Of a stretch of DNA of 64,000 bases, positions 25,379-36,013 are shown piece by piece. Position 1 is the stretch's first letter; every line of letters starts with the position of its first letter. The position numbers and the translations under genes were made by a program. The notes beneath the pieces are model-generated. The model searched no databases and was not told the origin of the DNA. It saw nothing but the letters and a program-made list of their open reading frames with translations. Origin of the DNA: Janthinobacterium sp. PC23-8 (GTDB lineage: Bacteria; Pseudomonadota; Gammaproteobacteria; Burkholderiales; Burkholderiaceae_D); contig NZ_NJGY01000003.1 of the NCBI RefSeq assembly GCF_002250505.1, positions 87,977 through 151,976 on the forward strand. The letters run 5' to 3'.

Positions 25379-28300
25379 TTATGTCAAGGTGATCGGCGGC
25401 AGTGACAGCGGCACCGCGTCGCCGCGCGTGGCGCGCAGACGAATGCACATGCCGCCCAGCGCGCGCTCGCGCTGGCGTTGCCTGAGCGCGGTGAGATAGC
25501 CTTGCAACACCGGATCAGCGTGCGCCTGTTGCATTGCCTGCTGGAACTCCACATCCGTCATCAATTCCGATATCAGCATGCACGGCGATGGCGCATTGTC
25601 GTCGGTCGCCGGACTTAGCGTCAGTGGTGCACCGCAGGCGGGCAGCGGCGCGCCGCTCCACACCGGTAACGTGGCGCGGTGCGCGATGCTGCCGGGCCAC
25701 GGCCAGTGATGTGCCGCGATCTGCGTCAGGGCCGGCGTATAGAAAGCGGCGATCATGTCCGTCAGTCCGGTCGATGAGGCGAACAACTGCGCGACCCACG
25801 CCTGTAATGCTGCGGCCAGCGCGTCCCATGCTGGCTCGTCGACAGGCTGGGTGAACGCGAGCGTTTGCCACTCCCCGAACACGGGGAAGACCGTGCGCAG
25901 GCACTCGAGTGCCGCACGCATCGGCTCGCCGACGACGGCCAGGACGTTCCAGAGTTGCGGTACGCCGAAAACCAAAGTATCGGGGACGGCGGCGCCGCCC
26001 AGTTTCTTCAGCAAGACCTCGATCCAGTGGCCGTTCCAGCCGCCGGGTACGCGCAGATGGTCGTTACGCAGGTAGTCGGCGCCTGCCAGCGCCGCGCGCA
26101 ACGTGGCGAGGCCATCGTTCGTCAGTGGCAGCACGGCGCTGTACGGCGCCAGGGTGATTCGCAACGGATAGTTGCCAGTGCTGTCTGGCGTCAGCGAGCA
26201 GTCGCAGGCGACGCTCCAGTCGCCGGCCAGTTGCAGCACCTGATAGACTGCTTGCGGTTCGGCGTCGGCGGCGCAAGAGCGCTGCGGCGCGCGCGCGATG
26301 CGCGCCAGCGGCATGATCGTTTTGCGTGGCCGCAGCGGCGTTTTTGCGCCTTCCAGAGCGAGGTCATAGACCACCAGTGGATCGGGAAGGTTGGCGAGCG
26401 GCCCGGCCCAGTGCTCTGCGGTACGCTCGTCGGTGGTGTCGCGGTTGCGCAGCGCGCCCATCGTCAGCGCGATGCAATGGGCGCGCGCCGCCGCCGGGGT
26501 GCGCTCGACGACGTCGAGCCGGATGTCCGGCTGGTCATGATACCGGGTCCACGGATGCCCCGCGACCAGTGTCAGCTTGCCGTCGTCAATGCTGACCAGG
26601 CGTACGGGTGCATCGCTCAGGCGCGCGGTCGTCACCTCCGACACCGCGCGACCGGCGGCCACCGAGACGGCGATGGTGTGCAGGTACCAGTGCGGCAGGT
26701 GGCTGAGCATGCGCGTTTTCGAACGCACCGGCAGCGCGATACCCTGGCCTCGCAGATATCGCAGCACCGTGTCGACACCGGTCGGCGCGGCATCGTTGCC
26801 GAAAGGGGCCGCAATGCGCCTGGGCGGCTCGGCGAGGGCATCGGCCTGGCCGGCGCGCAGGCACCAGTCGACATCGCTGACCTGTAACAGGTGGCTGGAG
26901 CGGCTGCCGGCGAAGGAGAGTCGCCGCGCCACGCCGGTATTGGCTTTTGACAGGCGCAGCTCGGGATGGTCGGGCAGTACCGCGACCAGTTGCGCGCCGT
27001 CCTGCTTGCCCAGCCGGATGAACCCCTCGGCGCGTAGCTGCTGCGCGTCGTACGCTGGCGGGCTGGCCGCCGACGTCGCGTCTTGCTCGCGTTCGTAGAC
27101 GGGCGGGTCGTCGTCCTTCCACCACCAGACGGTGTCGCCGATGCGCCCGGCCGGCACCACAGCCGGTGGCGTGAGTGGCGCGGTGCGCCGCAGCGTGCAT
27201 TTGGCGTGGGCCGGCATGCCGACGACGGCGTCGGTCGAGAACGCCATGTGCGCCGCACGCCGCGTTGTGAAGACATCGCCATGGCCGGCCGCCGTCAGCA
27301 GCTTTTCATAACGCCATTGTGGCAGGATGCTCCATTCGCGGCGGTGCGCATAGCCGTCCGCCTCCATCATGTTCAACGACAAGCAGCCGTCGGCATCCTG
27401 CGCCAGCCGCACCGGTTCTCCCCGGTCCGGCGCCGCCCAGGCCAATTGCGGCCAGTCGATGTCGATCCCGCAGTCGGGCGCATAGTCGAAGAAGCGTGCG
27501 GTCCAGCCGGCCCACTGTTGGGCCAGCAGCGCCTTGGCGGCGGGATCAGTGGCCAGGTTGGGCAGGCGCAGCGCACGCGCGACCGTTGTCAGGAATTTGG
27601 CGACGCTCGCTTGCAAAGGCGCATCGAAGTCGGTGCGCTCAGGCGTCAACCAGCCGTTCCAGGTCGGAAATTGGCCGAAGGCGTCGACTCCGAGCAGATT
27701 GTCGGGATCATCCTGCGCCGGTGTCATGGCGATGCCGGGAAGGTTGTCCGCTAAGCCGGGCACATCGGTTCCCAGGCTCGGCGCGCGCAAGACGACGGTG
27801 TGCCCGATCCGCTTGGTTTTTGCCGTCTCGGCGACCAGCACGTCGTTCAGTGATTGATGGTCCAGAGAATAGATGAGGCCCGACTCGATCACCTTGGCGA
27901 CGCAGCCGGGTTGGTGGGTGCTGGATGCTTCTCCCGCCGAGATGCGCCGGACACGGTATGCGAGGTGTTTGATGATGGCCGGACGCAGCGAGATGCGCAG
28001 CATCGCCAGCGCCGGCGCGGCGCCGGTGCCGTCGCCGGCATCGTCGCGGGCGTCGAAGCGCAGGCGCCGCGTCAACCCGTCCGGTTGCAGCAGCACTTCA
28101 ACAAACAGCCGCCGCATGATCTGCTTTTTCAAGGTCGCGTCGGTGGCGGCCAGTTCCGGATACAGGCCGGCTGCACTCACGTCCCGCAGGGCCGCATCCA
28201 GCTGGTGCTGAAGTTGCAAGGCATCGATAAAACTGTCGCGTTCCGTATCGAACAGGCGCACCGTTACGCCCAGGCCGAGGCGATCAAGGATGGCCCACCC

Positions 28301-31300
28301 GCGCGGATCGGCGCCGGGATCGGCTGCGCTCAACAGATCCTCCAGGGTGCGCGCGTCGAGCACTGGCGCGGGCCGACGGTCCAGCTCGTACAGCTGGCGC
28401 GCGCCGGCGTCGGCGCCCGGCCGGCGCATGCGCGCCAGCACCGCCTCGATCATCGGATGCAGTTCGCGATCGAACGGCATCGGCACCACCAGCGGCGCCA
28501 GCGCGAAGGGCTTGTCGCTGCCGTCGGCGCCGGTGTAGGTCCAGCCAGGCGTCAACTGGAAGGCCCAGCCGGTATGCCCGGCGTCGGTCGGCGGCACCCA
28601 GCGCAAGCCTCGCAATGCGGTGCGCAGGTCCCTGGCCAGCGACGTCGTGTCCGTGACGCTGCCGCTATCGTTGCGCAAGGTCTTCGGGCCTTGATACGTC
28701 AACCATGCGGTCCCGGCGTCCAGCGTCCATGTCGCTTGGCAGCCGGCCCCGGAGGCGCAGGTGAACGCGATATCGTTGACGGCGATGTCGTCCTGGAGCA
28801 TCGCCAGCACGATACGGTCGGGCGGGCCGTTTACGAGCAAGCCCATGATCAGCTCGGAACTGGGTTCGGGCAGCAATTCCACGCGCAGCAACGGCGCCGG
28901 CCAGTCGAGATAGGATTCGGCGTCCGAATACCAGGTACCGCCGGCCACGCGCTTGGCCCGGTCGCTCGGATAGTGCGCCTGCCATTTGCGCGGATCGCCC
29001 ACCGCTGCCGGTGTCAGGGCCGCCTGATCGGGCGCGAGCAGACTGGCCGACAGCAGCGCGACGGCGTCCGGGCGACCAGGCGCGTCGCGGTCACGCATGA
29101 AAATTTCGAAACCGGCGCGCAGGCGGTAGCGCGCCGCCGTCGTCGCGTCCAGTCCGGACGGGAGCACGTTCCAGCGCAATGTGGTCAGCGCCGCGAACGC
29201 CGGGTCGGGCACATTGTCGCCAGGTTGCGGGCCGGGCGTGAACTGGCAGCGTGGCGGCAGATCGAGCCGGGCGGCCCGCCCGCCCTGTGCCGACAGGTCT
29301 TGCCAGACGACGGCGGCGAGCACCGGGTCGTCCGGTTGCGGCAGGCGTACCAGTTCCAGCGCATCGACGCGGCTCAGACGGCGCGCGGCGCCGTCGGCGC
29401 GGACGATGGCCACCGTCAACTCGAACGGCAGCAGCACCGAGTTGGCGACGTCGCGCTCGTTGTCGCGCCATACCGCCTGGACGTACAACCGGAACGCGCG
29501 GGGCGTCGTGGTGTCGCGCAGGGCATGCATCAGCTCGCCGAGGCGGGCAGGATTGCCCAGCTTGTCCAGTTCCGCCGTCTCGTCGCCGTTGCCATGAGGG
29601 AACGACAGGCGCTCGCCGACCGCAAAATCGACAGTCAGGTCGCCGGCCTGCACGGTGCGCTCGGCCGCCAGGCCGGCGCCCAGCGGGCGGGCGCTTTCGC
29701 CGTCGGCGCCATAAAAGCCTGCGGGGACGATCGCCTCGCCGCGCAGCACCACGCGCCAGAAGCGCTGGTGGCGGCCGGCATGGCTGTCGTCAGGCTGGTC
29801 GCCCGCTTCGATGCGCGCTTCAAGCTTGATGGCCTGTGTGGCAGGGTCGATCACCAGCACGGCGATGGCGCGTTTGATCGGCACCACGACCGGCTGGCCG
29901 CGGCGTTCGATGATGAAGTCGCTGCAAGGGACGCCGCGCGTGCCGCTGACGCACACTGGCACCACGCTGTAGCGCACGACGACATCAAAGGCCGGATTCG
30001 ATAGCGCGGCACGCTCGGCCGGGCTGATGTCGGCAAATTCATCGGTGTACTGCCATGGATTGCGCTGCACGACGCGCCGTGCCGCGCCGCCGGCGGGCGC
30101 GTTGTCGTACACCAGCAGGTCGGCGCGCTTGGCAGTGATGGGCGCGGCGTCGGGGCCTGGCTTGCCGTCGATCTCCAGCCAGCGCGTCACTTCGTAGTGC
30201 TGGACATAGTGTTCTGGTTCGATCTGGCTGGCCGGCCAGACCAGGTCCCAGTCCAGATGCACCTTGTTGTCTTCGAACGCGACGCGGATGGCGTCGAAGC
30301 GCGGCGTCCGATAAGCGAAGGTGCGCTCCGGAGGGTTGAATATCCGGCATGTGACGGGTTGCGACAACTGCTCAAGGATACGTTTGCGCAGGCGCGCGCC
30401 GTCGCAGCACGCGAGCATGGCGCGCGGCACCAGCAGCGTCAGGCCTAGGCGGGCGATGTGGGCTCGCGGCGGCACCACCCCGTCGGCGCCCAGCTGGAAC
30501 AAGTCGGAGATGAAGGCTTGCAGCAGAAAGTCGCGCGATTCGTGGCAGCGGCGGTCAGCTGGCGTGACTGCGATCAGCGCCTGGTTGTAGGCGCGCTCCT
30601 GGCTGGCGTAGCTGGCCTGCTCGCCGACGGGTGCCTGCCTGGCCACAGCGCCGGGCACGCCCATCGCGGCCCGCGCCAACGGTTCGCGGTAGCGCTTCTG
30701 CGCGCTAGTGTCGACATCGGCGAGTCTGGCGGCGTGGGTGCGAAAAGCGCTGAAGAACAGCCCGCTCAGCTGCGCCAGGCCGGTATGGTCGGCCGGCACG
30801 CCCGGTTGCGCGGCGCCGCCGTTCGGGGCGGTCGACGCGGCAAACGGCAACGTGGCCTTCCATTCGACGCGGGTGGGCAGCACGGTTTCGCCAGTGGCCG
30901 AGCGTTGCTCCTGCCAGCGGTTGTCGGAGAAAATGTAGAACGCATGCGCGGCGGCGTCGGCGAGCAGCGTGATTTCATGATCCGGCCCGGCGTCAACCGG
31001 AGCCACGCCGCCGGCGGGCGGCTCAGGCGGCGCTGCGTAGAACGATCCGCGTTGTGCCGCCGCGTCGGCGGCGGGCGCCGCCTCGAGCGGCAGGAAGCTC
31101 AGGTAGACCCAGTCGGTGGTGTTGACCATGTGTCCCGGCGGCAGTGCGGCGGGAACGACCGTGAGCGCCGTGAGGACGATATGGAAGTCGCCTTCGGCGA
31201 TGTCGACGCTGGTATCGTGGTCGTTCCTGGGCGCGATATCGGCGGGCAGCGGATCCTCGTGTGGCTGCGCGGCGGCCGGGCCATTGTTGTCGGGTACGCC

Positions 31301-34300
31301 CGGTGGCGGCGCGGTGACGGCGTGGCGCGCTTCCAGGCGCTCGCGGCCCGCGTCGGCGGCGGCCTGGTTGCGGGCGTCCTGTTGCGGCAGCGATGGCGTG
31401 GTGGCCGGCAGGTCGAGTGTCAGGCCCAGATCCATGAAGCGGCCGACCCGCTGGGCGGCCTGGTCGACTACGCCGGGAGAGATGCCCAGGCCGACTCCGA
31501 CGCTGAGCGTGCAACCGAAGATCGACACGACCAGCTGGGCGCGCATGCGCGCGCCCATGCTGGCGTCGCCGAGCAATGCCATTTCGCCCACCACCGAAAT
31601 TTGCAGTGTCATCGCGAACGCGATGTGGATGGTGATTTTGCATAGCCATGCGTCGATCTCCAGCCAGGCGCAGATGCGGAACTGAATGTTGACGTTCAGC
31701 GCATACAGGGCGTAGTAGAGCGAATTGGCGACCCTGCGCGCGTCGAGGTAGCCGATCAGACGCGCGGCGATGGTCGCCAGCACCGACGCGCTGACGGCGA
31801 CGCCGACACAGCCGGCGTCGAGCCGGCCTTCGAGCGCGAAATCGAGTTGGCCTTCCAGGTTCAAGGCGGCCAGCACTGCGTCGTCGCAGACCCGGAAGAT
31901 CGCGCCGCCGGCCACGCTCAGATGCACGCCGGCGATGTTCTTGCTCCATCGGATGCGGTTCGGCCACCCGAACTCCGCGTGCAACAGGCCGGGTCGCATA
32001 TAGATGATGGCCTCGTAGTCGATATCGGTGAGGGCGCTGCAGAACTCGGCCGGCAGGCCCAGGCGCGGGCCGACCTCGGCGCCGCGATTGCTTTTGAGTC
32101 GCGCCAGGAATTCACAACGCGACGCCGATAGCAGCACGTAGCCGTACATCGCCTGCTTGCCGCTCAGTGGGTTCTGACCAACCTGGCGGCCCTTGTCCCA
32201 GTCGCGGTAGTTGTACCCCAGCCACAGTGTGGCCTTCATGAAAAAGCTGTCCTCGCGCAGCGCCGCCACCGCTTCAAGGATAAAGACGTTGGGCAGATAT
32301 TCCTCCTCGTCGGGTTTCCAGGACAGCGGCTCGGCTTGCGACGATGCGCTGCTCATGGTCAGCAGGATGCGCGCGGCGACGGTCAGCTTCATGTCGTTGG
32401 CGTCGGTCGGCAAGGTCCAGTGCGCCAGCTTGGACAATTCACCCGATGAGAGCCCCAGCGTGTCAAGCGATTTGATCAGTGCGGGCAGGCTGTCGGCGGC
32501 GTCGATCGCGACAAATTCGACCAGCGTGAAGCCGTAGCCCATGCCCAGCCCAGCCTCGCGCAGGTAGATCGGTACGGGGCCGACCTGGAAATAGTAACTG
32601 AGGTGCTGCGCTTCGAGGAACACGAACCATGCCCGCACCGGACCGCGCGCCGCTGTGGCCTGCACTTCGACAAAACCAAACGCGGCGGCGACGGCCGGCA
32701 GGCCCTGAATCGCCACCCGACCTTGTCCCATGAAGCCCTTGGCGGCAATCGCCGGCACTTTGCTCACGCTTTGCAGCAAGGCGTTGCCAACGCTGCCGTC
32801 GACGGCCACCACCAGGCCATCGATTTCGACACTGGCGCCGAAGCGCAGTGCCACGCCCAGTCCTTCGCAACGCAGGCGCGGCAGCCACTGGCCGGCGGCC
32901 GGCACGGCCAGGTGCAACAGATGACAGTCGATCTCCGCGCTGACCACGTCGCCCGCTTCGGCAAAAAAGATCTGGCCGCCAACCAGCAGTGCTGGCGGAT
33001 GGTCGTCGAATAGCTGGTCATGCGGCATGAAGCCGATGCAGCGCACCTGGAATCGGAACAGTTCGAATACCCTGGCCTCGAGCGGCGTGTCGAGCGCGAC
33101 GATGAACGACAGGTTCAGTCGTTCCAGCGCGCGTCGTACCACTTCGGAGGCGCCGGCGATCGGACAATCGGTGAAGCGCAATTCGAGGCCGGCCAGTTTG
33201 CCCAGCAGGCTGCCGGATAACTCGGCTGCTTGCGGCTTGAATGTGGCCCCGCCGCTGACAAAGGCGCAAAAGTGCAGGTTGCCAGCGTCCTCGAAGACGC
33301 GCACCGACACGGCGCTGAGCGTCAGCATGAAATGGGTGTTCTCGCAGCGCACAGGCTGATCCTTGCGCGCCAGTTCCATGCTGCCGTCGAGCAGTCCGAT
33401 CGTGCCGTCCGTGCGTGCGCCAAAGGCCAGATGCAGGGCCACATCCACATTGCCGAGCAACGCCGGTGGCAACTGACCGGTGGCGTCCAGGTTGAAATCG
33501 GTGATGCGCCCGCCGCTGACGGCGATCCTGGCGGCCTGGAAAGTGAACTCGACGTCCAGCCCATTGAGCTTGATGGTGCTCGGCCCGTCGAGCACGGCCT
33601 CAAGATCGATGCCTGCGTTGTGCATGACGAACCGACCGACCCGAAAGTCGAGCGGCGGACCATCGCCGCTCAGCTGCGAAAATGCCAGCCGCAGCTGCCA
33701 GCCGTCGCCGAGCATCAGGCGGGTATCGCCGCCGCGCAGGTCGAGTACCAGCCGGTCGCCCGGCGTGGCTCCGGGTACCTGCAAGAAGGTCGCCTGCATG
33801 CCGAGCAGGTCGAAGCTGTGGTCCGGGTTGAATCCGAGCGCGCCGGCCTTGACGTTGAGGGTCAGGCTGCGTGCAGCCAGTTCCAGCACCAAGGTGGACT
33901 TGATGGCGGTGTCGAGCACTTTCACGGTGACGCCGGCCTCGGTGCTGAAGACGCCATGCTCAAGCGTGATTTGCCGGTCCGTGATCTGATCGATCTGCAT
34001 GTATTGTTTCAGTTGGCCGACAAGCCCCTGGACGCCAGTGCCCGGGGCCTGGTTCCTGGGGGCCGCCAGGAATGGCAGGATGCGATGCCCGATGTCGGAG
34101 AAGGATGGAAATGTCGCGCGCACCGCTGCCACGCCGGACAGCTCGACCAGCTGGCAAGGCGCGAACGTCACAGACGCCTGGCCGAGTGCCGGCAAAGGGT
34201 CGTGCAGCGCCTGCAGGAACACCGGTTCGCCGTTGCGGATGCCAAATGGGATCACGCTCAGGCGCGCTGCGGTGCCGGCCGGCGCGGTCGTTTGCGCGAC

Positions 34301-36013
34301 GCCGATGGTAATCAATCGGTCGGTATCGGCGCTGCTTGTGGATTGCTGTTGGTCAATGGCGCTGGCCGCGTGCTCGACATCGCCGCCGCCGAACCACAAG
34401 TCGGTTCCCAGCGTGAGTATGTCGACGCCAGCGCCGGCGCCGACGGTGGCGATCAGATATGCGTCGCGCGCGCCGGCGCGCAGGTCGAACAGCAGCGCCA
34501 GATCGGCCCCGGCCGGCGTGCGCAGGAAGCAGGCGGACGTGTCGAACACGACGTCGCTGGTGTTGTTGACACTGCGACACATGCACACCAGTACCTGCTG
34601 CAACGCGGCGCTGCGGCTGTCCAGTACCAGCGTGATGTCGAGCGCGGTCAGCGCGTCCCTGCCGCTGCGCAGCAGCGTGCACAGCGCGCGCAGTCCGGCC
34701 GCGACGACAGCGGCCAGGCCGGTGGCGCCGCTCGCGATGGCTGCCAGCAATTCGCCGACGATGTCTGCCAGCGGTGCCATGTCGGGCACCTGGGTGAACG
34801 GCAAGCGCAGTGACACGCTGGCCGGCAATGCGGCGTTTTTCAGCAAGCCGCCAAGCAATTGCATCGGCGTGGGCGCCAACAGCGTCACGCTCGTCTGCAC
34901 AGGGATAGGTTCGCCATGGAAGGTAACGTGATCGACAAAATTGTCGTTCTCGAACGGTTGGACGATGTCGACGGTGATGAGATGGTCGGGTGCGCTGGCC
35001 GGCGCCATGCTGCACGTGTAGCGCAGGGCGCCGTGCACCATCAGAGTTGGGGTGGTCGTCAGCTCAAGGCGCAGTTCGCCTGCGCCTCGTTGATAGCCAA
35101 TGCCGGTGAGCGGCGCCGACAGCGGGGTCTGGTTGGGGGCTGCTTCCCATGTCAGTCGCAACGGGTCCGGCCACAGGCCGGTGATCGCCAGGGTGCCGTT
35201 CTCATACACCAGCGCGGGCGACCCGAGGTCGAATGACGCCGTGGCGTCGCTGACCTTGATCGCCGCGTCCGTGACCGTGATGGAGACCGTCACCGCGCCG
35301 GTGTCCGCGTGCAAGGTAACTGAAGAATGGATCGGGCCGTGGATCACGGTGAAGGGAATGCCGGGCACGGCAGGCAGGTGAAAGTCGAACGGTGCATCTG
35401 GGTTGCAAGCGGCCGTTTGCCAGTCGAAGCCGGCAAATTGCAGCGCGGGAAATTGAAAGCCGAGTTCGGGCAAGCGCAGTGCCATGGTCGGTATCGCGCC
35501 TTGCGCGTCGATGCGCATTTGCCAGGCCAGGCGCGCGCGCAAGGCCGAGCCAAGGATATTGGCGTCGCACTCGCCAGCGATGTCGAGTTGCATTTCCAAT
35601 GCCGCCGACGCCATCGATCCGCCAAGACAGGCGCCGATGTCGCACGTGACGCGAGCGACGATGGTTGCGACGCCAGCCGGGAAAATCGTGGCGCCGCAGA
35701 AACGCTGCTCTGCTTCGAGCACGAAGGCCGCATGCGATAGCGCGTTGACGGTGGCGCGCCAGACATCTTCGGTCAGCGAGTTGAATGCTTGCTGTTGCGT
35801 GCTGATCAGTTGTCGCAATTGCGCCAGCGTCATCAGGTGATCGTCGACCACCAGCATCGGATCGAGTGGAATCGGTGGTGCCAGAGTCAGACTGAGGGCC
35901 GTTTCGGGCGCTTGAGCGTAGCGGACGTGCAACCGCACGATCGTGTGATCGGCCCCAATGTCGGCCTCGAGGCTGGGCGACATGGTGTTCTGGTTCGAGG
36001 GAATGATGATCAC
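25379..36013 (-). CDS. Giant protein A (about 3544 aa), unknown; possible DUF6603-like core
   Basis: This is an intact frame of more than 3500 codons. I choose GTG 36013, which has GGAG 5 nt upstream; ATG 35983 (MSPSLEADIGADHT) is the main alternative, and an ATG at 36151 has no ribosome site. No signal peptide, membrane anchor or enzyme motif was seen. Residues about 1-1100 are long runs of amphipathic beta-strands (such as LNGLDVEFTFQAARIAVSGG). Residues about 1105-1515 (FGFVEVQATAARGPVRAWF, LGMGYGFTLVEFVAID, later GCTLSVGVGLGIS) recall DUF6603-type giant proteins, from memory only. A Pro/Ala linker follows at about 1541-1601. Residues about 1900-1950 look Fn3-like (VHLDWDLVWP, YEVTRWLEIDG). 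The last 1200 residues are unassigned. It is upstream of and probably co-transcribed with giant gene B. Confidence 0.85.
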   Translation of the reverse strand: MIIIPSNQNTMSPSLEADIGADHTIVRLHVRYAQAPETALSLTLAPPIPLDPMLVVDDHLMTLAQLRQLISTQQQAFNSLTEDVWRATVNALSHAAFVLEAEQRFCGATIFPAGVATIVARVTCDIGACLGGSMASAALEMQLDIAGECDANILGSALRARLAWQMRIDAQGAIPTMALRLPELGFQFPALQFAGFDWQTAACNPDAPFDFHLPAVPGIPFTVIHGPIHSSVTLHADTGAVTVSITVTDAAIKVSDATASFDLGSPALVYENGTLAITGLWPDPLRLTWEAAPNQTPLSAPLTGIGYQRGAGELRLELTTTPTLMVHGALRYTCSMAPASAPDHLITVDIVQPFENDNFVDHVTFHGEPIPVQTSVTLLAPTPMQLLGGLLKNAALPASVSLRLPFTQVPDMAPLADIVGELLAAIASGATGLAAVVAAGLRALCTLLRSGRDALTALDITLVLDSRSAALQQVLVCMCRSVNNTSDVVFDTSACFLRTPAGADLALLFDLRAGARDAYLIATVGAGAGVDILTLGTDLWFGGGDVEHAASAIDQQQSTSSADTDRLITIGVAQTTAPAGTAARLSVIPFGIRNGEPVFLQALHDPLPALGQASVTFAPCQLVELSGVAAVRATFPSFSDIGHRILPFLAAPRNQAPGTGVQGLVGQLKQYMQIDQITDRQITLEHGVFSTEAGVTVKVLDTAIKSTLVLELAARSLTLNVKAGALGFNPDHSFDLLGMQATFLQVPGATPGDRLVLDLRGGDTRLMLGDGWQLRLAFSQLSGDGPPLDFRVGRFVMHNAGIDLEAVLDGPSTIKLNGLDVEFTFQAARIAVSGGRITDFNLDATGQLPPALLGNVDVALHLAFGARTDGTIGLLDGSMELARKDQPVRCENTHFMLTLSAVSVRVFEDAGNLHFCAFVSGGATFKPQAAELSGSLLGKLAGLELRFTDCPIAGASEVVRRALERLNLSFIVALDTPLEARVFELFRFQVRCIGFMPHDQLFDDHPPALLVGGQIFFAEAGDVVSAEIDCHLLHLAVPAAGQWLPRLRCEGLGVALRFGASVEIDGLVVAVDGSVGNALLQSVSKVPAIAAKGFMGQGRVAIQGLPAVAAAFGFVEVQATAARGPVRAWFVFLEAQHLSYYFQVGPVPIYLREAGLGMGYGFTLVEFVAIDAADSLPALIKSLDTLGLSSGELSKLAHWTLPTDANDMKLTVAARILLTMSSASSQAEPLSWKPDEEEYLPNVFILEAVAALREDSFFMKATLWLGYNYRDWDKGRQVGQNPLSGKQAMYGYVLLSASRCEFLARLKSNRGAEVGPRLGLPAEFCSALTDIDYEAIIYMRPGLLHAEFGWPNRIRWSKNIAGVHLSVAGGAIFRVCDDAVLAALNLEGQLDFALEGRLDAGCVGVAVSASVLATIAARLIGYLDARRVANSLYYALYALNVNIQFRICAWLEIDAWLCKITIHIAFAMTLQISVVGEMALLGDASMGARMRAQLVVSIFGCTLSVGVGLGISPGVVDQAAQRVGRFMDLGLTLDLPATTPSLPQQDARNQAAADAGRERLEARHAVTAPPPGVPDNNGPAAAQPHEDPLPADIAPRNDHDTSVDIAEGDFHIVLTALTVVPAALPPGHMVNTTDWVYLSFLPLEAAPAADAAAQRGSFYAAPPEPPAGGVAPVDAGPDHEITLLADAAAHAFYIFSDNRWQEQRSATGETVLPTRVEWKATLPFAASTAPNGGAAQPGVPADHTGLAQLSGLFFSAFRTHAARLADVDTSAQKRYREPLARAAMGVPGAVARQAPVGEQASYASQERAYNQALIAVTPADRRCHESRDFLLQAFISDLFQLGADGVVPPRAHIARLGLTLLVPRAMLACCDGARLRKRILEQLSQPVTCRIFNPPERTFAYRTPRFDAIRVAFEDNKVHLDWDLVWPASQIEPEHYVQHYEVTRWLEIDGKPGPDAAPITAKRADLLVYDNAPAGGAARRVVQRNPWQYTDEFADISPAERAALSNPAFDVVVRYSVVPVCVSGTRGVPCSDFIIERRGQPVVVPIKRAIAVLVIDPATQAIKLEARIEAGDQPDDSHAGRHQRFWRVVLRGEAIVPAGFYGADGESARPLGAGLAAERTVQAGDLTVDFAVGERLSFPHGNGDETAELDKLGNPARLGELMHALRDTTTPRAFRLYVQAVWRDNERDVANSVLLPFELTVAIVRADGAARRLSRVDALELVRLPQPDDPVLAAVVWQDLSAQGGRAARLDLPPRCQFTPGPQPGDNVPDPAFAALTTLRWNVLPSGLDATTAARYRLRAGFEIFMRDRDAPGRPDAVALLSASLLAPDQAALTPAAVGDPRKWQAHYPSDRAKRVAGGTWYSDAESYLDWPAPLLRVELLPEPSSELIMGLLVNGPPDRIVLAMLQDDIAVNDIAFTCASGAGCQATWTLDAGTAWLTYQGPKTLRNDSGSVTDTTSLARDLRTALRGLRWVPPTDAGHTGWAFQLTPGWTYTGADGSDKPFALAPLVVPMPFDRELHPMIEAVLARMRRPGADAGARQLYELDRRPAPVLDARTLEDLLSAADPGADPRGWAILDRLGLGVTVRLFDTERDSFIDALQLQHQLDAALRDVSAAGLYPELAATDATLKKQIMRRLFVEVLLQPDGLTRRLRFDARDDAGDGTGAAPALAMLRISLRPAIIKHLAYRVRRISAGEASSTHQPGCVAKVIESGLIYSLDHQSLNDVLVAETAKTKRIGHTVVLRAPSLGTDVPGLADNLPGIAMTPAQDDPDNLLGVDAFGQFPTWNGWLTPERTDFDAPLQASVAKFLTTVARALRLPNLATDPAAKALLAQQWAGWTARFFDYAPDCGIDIDWPQLAWAAPDRGEPVRLAQDADGCLSLNMMEADGYAHRREWSILPQWRYEKLLTAAGHGDVFTTRRAAHMAFSTDAVVGMPAHAKCTLRRTAPLTPPAVVPAGRIGDTVWWWKDDDPPVYEREQDATSAASPPAYDAQQLRAEGFIRLGKQDGAQLVAVLPDHPELRLSKANTGVARRLSFAGSRSSHLLQVSDVDWCLRAGQADALAEPPRRIAAPFGNDAAPTGVDTVLRYLRGQGIALPVRSKTRMLSHLPHWYLHTIAVSVAAGRAVSEVTTARLSDAPVRLVSIDDGKLTLVAGHPWTRYHDQPDIRLDVVERTPAAARAHCIALTMGALRNRDTTDERTAEHWAGPLANLPDPLVVYDLALEGAKTPLRPRKTIMPLARIARAPQRSCAADAEPQAVYQVLQLAGDWSVACDCSLTPDSTGNYPLRITLAPYSAVLPLTNDGLATLRAALAGADYLRNDHLRVPGGWNGHWIEVLLKKLGGAAVPDTLVFGVPQLWNVLAVVGEPMRAALECLRTVFPVFGEWQTLAFTQPVDEPAWDALAAALQAWVAQLFASSTGLTDMIAAFYTPALTQIAAHHWPWPGSIAHRATLPVWSGAPLPACGAPLTLSPATDDNAPSPCMLISELMTDVEFQQAMQQAHADPVLQGYLTALRQRQRERALGGMCIRLRATRGDAVPLSLPPITLT

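Noticed and set aside
18295-36013. Giant proteins as RHS/YD toxins, adhesins or polyketide/nonribosomal synthetases
   Set aside because: No YD repeats, no signal peptide or passenger/translocator domain, and no adenylation, ketosynthase or carrier motifs were seen.
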